NCBI GenBank assembly: GCA_020630035.1
Contig: JAHDCB010000043.1
Span: 1 to 6,826, forward strand
DNA from: Gammaproteobacteria bacterium
Lineage (GTDB): Bacteria > Pseudomonadota > Gammaproteobacteria > Chromatiales > Chromatiaceae
Direction of reading: 5' to 3'
Length of the DNA stretch: 6,826 nucleotides
Part shown: piece after piece, positions 1 through 5,597 of the stretch
Layout: every line of letters starts with the position of its first letter
How positions within the stretch are numbered: position 1 is the stretch's first letter
Position numbers and translations under genes: made by a program
The notes under the pieces: generated by a model
Told to the model about the DNA's origin: nothing
Database searches by the model: none
Seen by the model: only the letters and a program-made list of their open reading frames with translations

Positions 1-700
1 GATACTGCCTGAATTGTTTACTTCTGGGCTTCACCGCCACCGCGATCAGCTCCGGAACAAAATCATCCGGTAACACAAACTCACCACTGAAGGTCTGAAA
101 CTGCGTAAAACTCATCAACAATGTCTTCGGGGCAACCTTCAGATCTGCCATAGTCAGTGTGACCAGTTGACCATTCTGCTGACCTGACACACTGATTTCC
201 AGCGTACCACGCACCCTGGTACGGCTTTTCGCCCGCTTAGACACCGTCAGGCTATAACCATAAGTCGATACATCTGCCGTTACCGGCCAGACCTTCAGAT
301 CCAGCAATTGTAAGACTGTCACATCACCTGAAACCAGTGTCTTCAGAAATTCCAGTTCACGCCTTAATACTGCGCGCTCATCCTGTAATATCAGGAGTTC
401 CTGCTGAGCTGCGGCAATTGCCGACTGGTCCACTTGATGAGTACGCTGCGCGGTAATCAACTGTAACCGCAAATCATCGCGCTCAGTTTGTAGTGTCTGC
501 ATCTGCTCCTGTACCGCCTGCCAACGGGCTAACGGGACCACGGCAGATGGCGGTTCGACATCCGACCATATCAGATGTCTCTGCGGCCACCAGACCCCAG
601 CGGTCACAGCGCATAAGACACATAAGACCAGCCATTTGATCGCCTGATGATCCCGCCCCGGCTGAACAATGCGCGGAGTGGGTACAGTACCTTGTTTCAT
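1..700 (-). CDS. DUF6776-like membrane-anchored coiled-coil protein, C-terminus beyond window
   Basis: The ATG at 700 is preceded by AAGGA (plus 708-712) at 7-base spacing, overlapping the argC stop. The frame stays open for 233 codons to the window edge, so the C-terminus is missing. The product has a short basic cytoplasmic tail, one membrane helix at about residues 21-38, and a Gln/Glu/Leu-rich coiled coil at about 59-122. A beta-rich C-terminal region of about 110 residues follows (for example SYGYSLTV-like alternation and a PDDFVPE stretch). I assign it to the DUF6776 type from this architecture and from its place directly after argC, an order I recall from Pseudomonas, where a bactofilin and the A-type Fe-S carrier gene erpA lie further on. 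The molecular role is unknown. A cell-envelope protein acting through its periplasmic domain is inference. The 11-base gap to argC suggests co-transcription. Confidence 0.75.
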   Translation of the reverse strand, partial: MKQGTVPTPRIVQPGRDHQAIKWLVLCVLCAVTAGVWWPQRHLIWSDVEPPSAVVPLARWQAVQEQMQTLQTERDDLRLQLITAQRTHQVDQSAIAAAQQELLILQDERAVLRRELEFLKTLVSGDVTVLQLLDLKVWPVTADVSTYGYSLTVSKRAKSRTRVRGTLEISVSGQQNGQLVTLTMADLKVAPKTLLMSFTQFQTFSGEFVLPDDFVPELIAVAVKPRSKQFRQY

Positions 701-711
701 GCCTTTATCCT

Positions 712-1755
712 TCAGGGTAATAAGGCAACCTGTTGCAGACCTGTCTCTTCCGGCAGGCCCAACATCAGATTCATATTCTGCACTGCCTGCCCCGCAGCAC
801 CTTTTACCAGATTATCAATCACCGACAAAATCACCACCGGACCAGCCGGGTGCGGCTGTTGCACGGCAATATGACATTGGTTGGCACCACGCACACAACG
901 TGTCTCCGGGTGACCACCCGGTGGCAGAACCTGCACAAATGGCTCAGCCGCATAATACTCAGTAAAGACTGCCTGCAAGTCTTCTATAGCGGCGGATAAT
1001 GGGGCATAGACCGTCGCGTGAATCCCGCGCACCATCGGCACCAGGTGAGGGATAAATGTCAACTGTACCTCTGCACCACTCACCGCGCCCAATGTCTGAC
1101 TGATCTCCGGCAGATGGCGATGGCCGGACACACCGTAGGCCTTAAAGCTCTCACCAACCTCACCCATCAGCAGATTCACATTGGCACTGCGCCCTGCGCC
1201 ACTCACACCAGACTTACAATCAGCAATCACTCGCTGCAGATCAACCGTGCCCTGCGTCACCAGAGGCAATAATGCCAGACTCACCGCTGTGGGATAGCAT
1301 CCGGGATTAGCCACCAGTCGTGCCTGCTGAATCGCTGACCGATACAGCTCTGGCAGGCCGTACACTGCCTCCGCCAGCAATTCCGGACACGCGTGTGACA
1401 TGCCATACCATTGTTCCCATACTGCCGGATCGCGTAGCCGGAAATCAGCAGCCAGGTCAATCACCCGCACACCTGCCGCCAATAAATCGGGTACCAGTCG
1501 CATCGCAACACCATTCGGGGTCGCAAAGAACACCAGATCACACGCAGAGAGTGTCGCCAGATCCGGCTCCACAAAGGTCAGATCAACCTGCCCCAGGAGA
1601 TTACCATATTGTGCCGATACGGCCTGACCTGCCTCCTGGCGAGACGTTACCGCATGCAGACTGACCATCGGGTGACGCAATAATAAACGCAATAATTCTA
1701 TGCCAGTATAGCCGGAACCCCCGACTACCCCGACCTTAACTTCCGCCTGAGCCAT
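712..1755 (-). CDS. argC: N-acetyl-gamma-glutamyl-phosphate reductase
   Basis: ArgC reduces N-acetylglutamyl phosphate to the semialdehyde with NADPH, the third step of cytoplasmic arginine synthesis. With the ATG at 1755 the protein has 347 residues, a normal length. The N-terminal Rossmann motif GGSGYTG lies at 12-18. The catalytic cysteine is Cys153 in NPGCYPT. SGVSGAGR (182-189) and GHRHLPE (211-217) form the substrate and active-site region, and the HLVPMVRGI stretch is also typical. An in-frame GTG at 1761 could add two residues. GGATAAGAG lies just upstream and suits either start, so the choice is mainly by codon preference. It lies 22 bases after the carrier gene and 11 bases before the DUF6776-like gene, with no visible terminator between them. 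No ARG box was recognised and no other arginine gene is in the window. No key residue appears lost. Confidence 0.97.
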   Translation of the reverse strand: MAQAEVKVGVVGGSGYTGIELLRLLLRHPMVSLHAVTSRQEAGQAVSAQYGNLLGQVDLTFVEPDLATLSACDLVFFATPNGVAMRLVPDLLAAGVRVIDLAADFRLRDPAVWEQWYGMSHACPELLAEAVYGLPELYRSAIQQARLVANPGCYPTAVSLALLPLVTQGTVDLQRVIADCKSGVSGAGRSANVNLLMGEVGESFKAYGVSGHRHLPEISQTLGAVSGAEVQLTFIPHLVPMVRGIHATVYAPLSAAIEDLQAVFTEYYAAEPFVQVLPPGGHPETRCVRGANQCHIAVQQPHPAGPVVILSVIDNLVKGAAGQAVQNMNLMLGLPEETGLQQVALLP

Positions 1756-1777
1756 AACCACTCTTATCCATCAGGAT

Positions 1778-2527
1778 TCAGGAAAAAAACAATAATTTAA
1801 CGATGAACACGCTGAGTGCAGCAAACATAATCCGCCGAATCCAGGCCTCACCCTGGTTAATGACGGTTTTTGCGCCCAGCCACCCACCCAGTGCATTGCC
1901 AATGCCCAGGCCTAATCCGGTCCACCATAATAATTCCAGATGAGCTGCGAATACCCACAAGGTTATCGGAATATACACCAGCACCACAAAAACCTTGTGC
2001 ATATTGGTCAGCACCAGGTTCAAACCCATCACCCGATGCAGAATCGGCATCAGAATAAAGCCGACCCCAATGTGCATCAAACCGCCCCAGAAGCCGGCAC
2101 CGACCATCAGAATATGACCCAGCAACAATCGTTGCGGATGTGCACCACCTGCCTGTCGATGCTTATGTAACCCATCAGTCGCCATGATGATCATCACCAC
2201 AACCATCACCGCAGCCAAAATGCGGTTAAACCAGACATCCGTCAGTTGCAAGCCGACATGCGCTCCGGCAATAGCACCCACCGCAGCGGCAGCAGCAAGG
2301 CTCAGACTCAACCGGACATCTGAAACACCGCGCTGAAAAAAAGTCCCGACCGCTACCACATTCTGTGCCAGAATAGCGACCCGATTGGTACCATTCGCGA
2401 CCGCGCCCGGAATCCCTATAAACAGCATAATCGGCACCGTCAGCAGTGAACCACCACCAGCGATAACATTTAACCAACCGGCCACAATACCTACCAGTGC
2501 CAGCAATCCGATCTGCCAGAATTCCAT
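1778..2527 (-). CDS. TauE/SafE (TSUP) family membrane carrier
   Basis: This is a 249-residue inner-membrane protein that is almost entirely hydrophobic, with about seven or eight predicted helices. Family hallmarks are the AGGGSLLTVP turn (23-32), the NGTNR motif (45-49), and a second-half counterpart with GGLMHIGVGFILMP (148-161) and TNMHK (174-178). These mark two inverted four-helix halves. Family members export or import small anions, mainly sulfite, sulfoacetate or other organosulfur compounds, but the substrate cannot be read from sequence. I chose the ATG at 2527 because GGA lies 7 bases upstream. A TTG at 2554 would add nine residues but has no ribosome site. It is the first gene of the minus transcript and diverges from the peptide-rhodanese-isc transcript. 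This hints at shared control and perhaps at export of a sulfur oxyanion, which is inference. Confidence 0.88.
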   Translation of the reverse strand: MEFWQIGLLALVGIVAGWLNVIAGGGSLLTVPIMLFIGIPGAVANGTNRVAILAQNVVAVGTFFQRGVSDVRLSLSLAAAAAVGAIAGAHVGLQLTDVWFNRILAAVMVVVMIIMATDGLHKHRQAGGAHPQRLLLGHILMVGAGFWGGLMHIGVGFILMPILHRVMGLNLVLTNMHKVFVVLVYIPITLWVFAAHLELLWWTGLGLGIGNALGGWLGAKTVINQGEAWIRRIMFAALSVFIVKLLFFS

Positions 2528-2600
2528 CACATCATCCAGAACAATGGCATGCAATTATGGTCAATGTCGTGCAATTCAGCTCTGATTGAGGACATCTGAC
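2528..2600. promoter_or_regulatory. Divergent intergenic region between carrier gene and exported-peptide/rhodanese/isc genes
   Basis: These 73 bases must hold start signals for both transcripts unless promoters lie inside the coding ends. I see no strong sigma-70 promoter. On the minus strand CATAAT is a fair -10 (plus 2554-2559), but no good -35 lies at the right distance. On the plus strand TATGGT (2556-2561) is only a weak -10. No IscR type 1 or type 2 site and no Fur box was recognised by eye. The striking content is the phased CAAT array listed separately. Confidence 0.55.
2542..2576. repeat. Two 20-bp-spaced copies of CAATGNNNTGCAATT, giving CAAT every 10 bp
   Basis: CAATGGCATGCAATT (2542-2556) and CAATGTCGTGCAATT (2562-2576) match at 12 of 15 positions and start exactly 20 bases apart. 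Each contains two CAATs 10 bases apart, so CAAT begins at 2542, 2552, 2562 and 2572, about one DNA turn each. The array does not continue at 2532 or 2582. Direct repeats on one helix face in a divergent promoter region resemble a multi-copy operator. The binding protein is unknown and the regulatory role is inference. Confidence 0.5.
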
Positions 2601-2783
2601 ATGCATTACCTGTTAGCAATCTGTCTTATTCTACCATTAACGCAGGCATACCCGGGCACAGTACTACCCACGCCACAAGAGATGGCCGCCGTGGTACCTG
2701 AAACGCAGAAATCTCCTGCTTATGCAACAAATGATGCAACGGAAGCAGAGGAGGAGGAAGATGATGAACCCGACTGCGATTAA
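2601..2783 (+). CDS. Small exported acidic protein, function unknown
   Basis: This 60-residue frame starts at the ATG at 2601, with GAGGA (2588-2592) placed 8 bases upstream. An upstream TTG at 2586 is in frame but would lie before that site. Residues 1-16 look like a short Sec signal peptide, with a hydrophobic LLAICLILPL core and likely cleavage after Leu-Thr-Gln-Ala (13-16). The mature 44 residues are Pro/Thr/Ala-rich and end in a strongly acidic tail: 11 of residues 45-60 are Asp or Glu, and the tail carries the only mature cysteine, Cys59. I do not recognise a family. The gene lies 33 bases before the exported rhodanese on the same strand, so the two probably share a transcript and a compartment. 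Metal binding by the acidic tail, or Cys59 as a thiol partner of the rhodanese, are guesses. The ribosome site, signal peptide and operon position support a real gene despite its size. Confidence 0.6.
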   Translation: MHYLLAICLILPLTQAYPGTVLPTPQEMAAVVPETQKSPAYATNDATEAEEEEDDEPDCD

Positions 2784-2820
2784 CACCATGCCATATTTTT
2801 ACCGGAGACATCAACCATGA
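2761..2820 (+). CDS. Possible 19-residue leader peptide overlapping the rhodanese start
   Basis: An ATG at 2761 follows AGGAGG (2749-2754) at 6-base spacing and opens a 19-codon frame, +1 relative to the acidic-protein gene. Its TGA (2818-2820) overlaps the rhodanese ATG (2817-2819) as ATGA, the classic arrangement for translational coupling. The caution is that the purine run is also simply the Glu codons of the acidic tail, so the ribosome site may be accidental. The rhodanese also has its own GGAG (2804-2807). The peptide (MMNPTAINTM at its N-terminus) resembles nothing I know. Confidence 0.2.
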   Translation: MMNPTAINTMPYFYRRHQP

Positions 2821-3470
2821 GTATGATACAAAAAACAAGTCTTATCAGCGGGTTGTTCCTGGCACTCAGTTTCGGGATGCCCCATGCTGTATTTGCCGAT
2901 AAAGTAGGCATCACACCAGACCTGCCCAAGGTTGAAGGTACATTAGCTGGTAAAAAAATTCTCATCCAACGTGATCAGAACACCAAAAACACGGTCAATC
3001 CGGCATTTGCCAAAACATCCCGGCCCTGCCCTCCCTTCTGTATTCAGCCTGCCACACTTGCGCCCGGTGTGGATACCATCGGCGAAGTTGAAGTTATTCA
3101 ATACCTGCAACAGATGATGTCAGGCAACACCAGCGTTCTGGTGGTGGATTCGCGGACTCCTGACTGGGTAAAACGCGGCACCATTCCAGGTGCAAAAAAT
3201 ATCCCCTGGACAAAACTCAGTCCGAGTGCGGATCCATTCACTATCAGTGAAATCCTCAGCAATGAGTTCGGAGCACGCGAAGTCGAAGGCTTATGGGATT
3301 TCAGTCAGGCAAAAACACTGGTGTTATTCTGCAACGGCATGTGGTGCGGACAATCACCCAACAATATCAAAAATCTGCTGCGTTTCGGTTATCCGGCACA
3401 TAAGATCAAATGGTATCGAGGCGGCATGCAGGACTGGGAAATCCTCGGCCTCAGTACCGTTAAGCCATAA
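2817..3470 (+). CDS. Exported rhodanese-like sulfurtransferase
   Basis: The 217-residue product starts at the ATG at 2817, with GGAG (2804-2807) placed 9 bases upstream. Residues 1-27 form a Sec signal peptide with a hydrophobic core at 9-21 and likely cleavage after AVFA (24-27), so the enzyme should act in the periplasm. A linker of about 60 residues holds SRPCPPFCIQP (68-78) with two cysteines. The rhodanese domain spans about 90-212, with VVDSRTPDW (109-117), GTIPGAKNIP (121-130), the active loop Cys172-Asn-Gly-Met-Trp-Cys177-Gly, and the closing YRGGMQDW (200-207). Cys172 should carry the persulfide. A second cysteine, Cys177, occupies the end of the loop, where single-domain rhodaneses often have Arg or Lys. 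The natural donor and acceptor are unknown. The gene ends 27 bases before the preferred iscS start, where iscR would be expected. Co-transcription with cytoplasmic Isc proteins across a membrane is unusual, and any direct supply of sulfur to IscS is unsupported. Confidence 0.9.
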   Translation: MSMIQKTSLISGLFLALSFGMPHAVFADKVGITPDLPKVEGTLAGKKILIQRDQNTKNTVNPAFAKTSRPCPPFCIQPATLAPGVDTIGEVEVIQYLQQMMSGNTSVLVVDSRTPDWVKRGTIPGAKNIPWTKLSPSADPFTISEILSNEFGAREVEGLWDFSQAKTLVLFCNGMWCGQSPNNIKNLLRFGYPAHKIKWYRGGMQDWEILGLSTVKP

Positions 3471-3497
3471 GTGTTCTCTACACACTCTGAGATGACA

Positions 3498-4721
3498 ATG
3501 GACAATATGAAACTGCCTGTTTACCTTGACTATTCTGCCACCACACCGATAGACCCACGGGTGGCGGAAAAAATGTGCGAATGTCTCACGCTGGATGGCG
3601 ATTTCGGTAACCCGGCCTCGCGTTCACATGCCTTTGGCTGGAACGCTGAACAACGCGTTGACCAGGCACGTGAACAGGTCGCCGCTCTGCTGAATGCTAA
3701 CAGCAAAGAAATCGTCTGGACATCTGGTGCAACAGAGTCGAATAACCTGGCAATTAAAGGTGCCGCACACTTCCACCAGAAAAAAGGCCGACATATCGTT
3801 ACGGTAAAAACCGAGCACAAGGCCGTGCTGGATACCTGCCGCCAACTGGAACGCGAAGGCTACGAAGTCACCTACCTGGATGTACAGCCAAGTGGCCTGA
3901 TAGATACGGAAACCTTCCGTGCTGCACTCCGTGAAGATACGGTTCTGGCCTCAGTGATGCACGTCAATAACGAAATCGGCGTGATCCAGGACATTGATAC
4001 CCTCGGTGCACTGTGTCGCGAACATCGGGTCTTATTCCATGTAGATGCCGCGCAAAGTCCGGGTAAAATCGAAGTTGACCTGCAAAAAACACCGGTCGAT
4101 CTGATGAGCCTGAGCGCCCATAAGGTATATGGTCCGAAGGGCATCGGCGCACTCTATGTACGCCGCAAACCCCGGGTACGCATTGAAGCCCAGATACATG
4201 GTGGCGGGCATGAACGTGGCATGCGCTCCGGCACCCTGGCCACCCATCAAATCGTCGGCATGGGTGAGGCATTCCACCTGGCAAAGGCAGAGATGGTAGA
4301 AGAAAACAAACGCCTGCAAACCTTGCGCGACAAGCTATACCACGGCCTGAAAGACCTGGAAGAAGTGTACGTCAATGGTGACCTGCAACAACGGATTGCC
4401 GGCAACCTGAACATCAGCTTCAACTACGTCGAAGGCGAGAGCCTGATGATGGCGCTGAAGGGTATGGCTGTGTCTTCCGGCAGCGCCTGTACCTCTGCCA
4501 GCCTGGAACCAAGCTACGTCTTACGAGCACTGGGACGCGATGACGAACTGGCACACAGCTCCATTCGATTCACCCTGGGACGCTTCACCACAGAAGCCGA
4601 CGTAGATGACGTCCTGCAACAAATACATACCCAGGTGCAACGCCTGCGTGAACTCAGTCCCTTGTGGGATATGTATAAAGCAGGTATTGATCTGAAAAGT
4701 GTCCAGTGGGCAGCACACTAA
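3498..4721 (+). CDS. iscS: Cysteine desulfurase IscS
   Basis: IscS is a PLP enzyme that removes sulfur from L-cysteine as a persulfide and passes it to IscU and other acceptors such as tRNA-thiolation proteins. Counting from the Met at 3507, the protein has 404 residues and aligns without gaps to the E. coli enzyme as I remember it. His104 lies in KTEHKAV, the PLP lysine is Lys206 in SAHKVYGPKG, the GGGHERGMRSGT segment is intact, and the catalytic Cys328 lies in SSGSACTSAS. The C-terminal helix that contacts IscU is present (SPLWDMYKAGIDL). The start is uncertain. ATGs occur at 3492, 3498 and 3507; I chose 3498 because TGAG lies 6 bases upstream, while 3507 gives the usual MKLP N-terminus. 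The gene follows the rhodanese directly, with no iscR in front. A 146-base gap then separates it from iscU. Confidence 0.98.
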   Translation: MDNMKLPVYLDYSATTPIDPRVAEKMCECLTLDGDFGNPASRSHAFGWNAEQRVDQAREQVAALLNANSKEIVWTSGATESNNLAIKGAAHFHQKKGRHIVTVKTEHKAVLDTCRQLEREGYEVTYLDVQPSGLIDTETFRAALREDTVLASVMHVNNEIGVIQDIDTLGALCREHRVLFHVDAAQSPGKIEVDLQKTPVDLMSLSAHKVYGPKGIGALYVRRKPRVRIEAQIHGGGHERGMRSGTLATHQIVGMGEAFHLAKAEMVEENKRLQTLRDKLYHGLKDLEEVYVNGDLQQRIAGNLNISFNYVEGESLMMALKGMAVSSGSACTSASLEPSYVLRALGRDDELAHSSIRFTLGRFTTEADVDDVLQQIHTQVQRLRELSPLWDMYKAGIDLKSVQWAAH

Positions 4722-4867
4722 CCGTGCATCACTTCAGACCCTAAGAATCTGTTTACGATCTGATGCATAATGCCATATTTAGCAAAAAACAGACTCAAAA
4801 TGCCCACTATATCGCTTACATACCGTACTTTTTACTGGATCATAAACAGGTTCTAAGGAGAAAACTC
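4722..4867 (+). other. Long iscS-iscU intergenic gap with inverted repeat
   Basis: This 146-base gap is the longest in the plus-strand cluster. TGCATCA (4725-4731) is the reverse complement of TGATGCA (4761-4767). An inner CAGA (4735-4738) can pair with TCTG (4748-4751). Alternatively TGCATC...AGA pairs with TCTGATGCA across a 5-base bulge. No T-run follows, so it is not an ordinary terminator. Promoter-like pairs are weak, for example TTTACG (4752-4757) and CATATT (4774-4779), 16 bases apart. The gap could hold an mRNA processing or small-RNA target site that uncouples iscS from iscUA, which is inference. The iscU frame is open back through most of the gap, but without start signals. Confidence 0.4.
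4855..4860 (+). promoter_or_regulatory. Strong iscU ribosome binding site
   Basis: AAGGAG sits 7 bases before the ATG at 4868. It decides the iscU start against an in-frame ATG at 4763, which would add 35 residues foreign to the IscU family and has no such site. Confidence 0.85.
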
Positions 4868-5269
4868 ATGGCTTACAGCAAACAAGTGCTGGATCATTAC
4901 GAAAATCCGCGCAACGTCGGCACCCTGGATACAGACGCCGCCAATGTCGGCACCGGTATGGTCGGTGCACCCGCCTGTGGCGACGTGATGCGGCTCCAGA
5001 TTCAGGTAGACCAACAAGGTGTCATAGAAGACGCACGCTTCAAGACCTATGGCTGCGGCTCCGCTATCGCATCCAGCTCACTGCTGACTGAATGGGTCAA
5101 GGGCAAAACACTGGAACAGGCCCAGGCTATTAAAAATACCGAGATCGTCGAAGAGCTAGCCCTGCCCCCTGTCAAAATTCATTGCTCAGTATTAGCTGAA
5201 GATGCTATCAAGGCCGCAATCACCGACCTGCAAAACAAACAGGCTGACGATGTCCATCACTCTGAGTGA
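4868..5269 (+). CDS. iscU: Fe-S cluster assembly scaffold IscU
   Basis: IscU is the cytoplasmic scaffold on which [2Fe-2S] and [4Fe-4S] clusters are built from IscS-derived sulfur before HscA/HscB-assisted release. The 133-residue protein begins MAYSKQVLDHYENPRNVG, the family's usual N-terminus. The three cluster ligands are Cys37 in GAPACGD, Cys63 in YGCGSA and Cys106 in HCSVLAED. Asp39 next to the first ligand and His105 are also present. LPPVK (99-103) is the HscA recognition motif, so this scaffold should use the HscA/HscB chaperones, in line with hscB downstream. The C-terminal tail after the last helix is slightly longer than in E. coli and ends in an acidic and His-rich stretch. Its last 20 bases overlap the start of iscA. 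Confidence 0.98.
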   Translation: MAYSKQVLDHYENPRNVGTLDTDAANVGTGMVGAPACGDVMRLQIQVDQQGVIEDARFKTYGCGSAIASSSLLTEWVKGKTLEQAQAIKNTEIVEELALPPVKIHCSVLAEDAIKAAITDLQNKQADDVHHSE

Positions 5270-5573
5270 CACTGCTGCTGACCGGGTGCAAACCTTTTTA
5301 CAGAAACGTGGGCATGGTATCGGTGTCAGGCTTGGCGTTAAAACAACCGGTTGCTCCGGACTCGCCTACGTACTGGAGTTCGTCGACACCCTCAACCCGG
5401 ATGATGCCGTCTTTGAAGACCGCGATGTCAAGGTCATCATAGACCGCAAAAGCCTGGTGTACCTCACCGGCACCGAGCTGGACTATGCCAAAAACGGACT
5501 CAACGAAGGCTTCACCTTCAATAACCCGAACGTCAAAGACGAATGCGGCTGTGGTGAAAGCTTTACCGTCTGA
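5250..5573 (+). CDS. iscA: A-type Fe-S carrier IscA
   Basis: IscA receives or carries Fe-S clusters, or iron, and hands them to apo-proteins in the cytoplasm. From the ATG at 5250 the protein has 107 residues, the E. coli length, and begins MSITLSDTAADRV. The three conserved cysteines are Cys35 in TTGCSGLAY and Cys99 and Cys101 in the DECGCGESF tail. NPNVKDECGCG is nearly invariant in IscA, which separates it from ErpA and SufA. The start lies inside iscU (20-base overlap), with only AGG about 6 bases upstream, so translation is probably coupled to iscU. An extended frame from 5202 lacks family support. The Rpn-family gene follows after 24 bases, where hscB would be expected. Confidence 0.97.
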   Translation: MSITLSDTAADRVQTFLQKRGHGIGVRLGVKTTGCSGLAYVLEFVDTLNPDDAVFEDRDVKVIIDRKSLVYLTGTELDYAKNGLNEGFTFNNPNVKDECGCGESFTV

Positions 5574-5583
5574 ACGACTTATC

Positions 5584-5588
5584 AGGAG
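5584..5588 (+). promoter_or_regulatory. Ribosome binding site of the Rpn-family gene
   Basis: AGGAG lies 9 bases before the GTG at 5598 and supports that non-ATG start. It lies in the 24-base spacer after iscA, and the same AGGAG with the same spacing recurs before the internal ATG at 6210. Confidence 0.7.
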
Positions 5589-5597
5589 AACTCCGAC

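Noticed and set aside
712..1760. Several plus-strand open frames opposite argC (for example 669-965 and 1320-1664).
   Set aside because: They lie antisense to a fully conserved argC, have no family features, and overlap each other in different frames.
1782..1800. A-rich run at the end of the carrier gene as a possible terminator signal.
   Set aside because: No GC-rich hairpin accompanies it, and the bases are the final Lys-Leu-Leu-Phe-Phe codons of the minus-strand gene.
3530..4718. Minus-strand open frames of 65-106 codons opposite iscS.
   Set aside because: They are antisense shadows of a strongly conserved gene, with no ribosome sites or recognisable domains.
2788..4780. ATGCCATATTT occurs at 2788-2798 and 4770-4780, with a shorter ATGCCATA at 6442, each upstream of a cluster gene.
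   Set aside because: Several exact 11-base repeats are expected by chance in a window of this size, and the distances to the following starts differ (about 29, 98 and 15 bases).
4815..4846. Possible sigma-70 promoter before iscU (CTTACA with GATCAT, 17-base spacing).
   Set aside because: Each element matches only four of six consensus bases, and the start site would fall almost on the ribosome site; not listed as a promoter.
4763..4867. In-frame extension of iscU by 35 residues from an ATG at 4763.
   Set aside because: No ribosome site precedes that ATG, the residues match nothing in IscU proteins, and a strong AAGGAG marks the ATG at 4868.
5202..5249. In-frame extension of iscA by 16 residues inside iscU.
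   Set aside because: IscA proteins begin MSITLSD; the extra residues are a frame-shifted reading of the iscU end.
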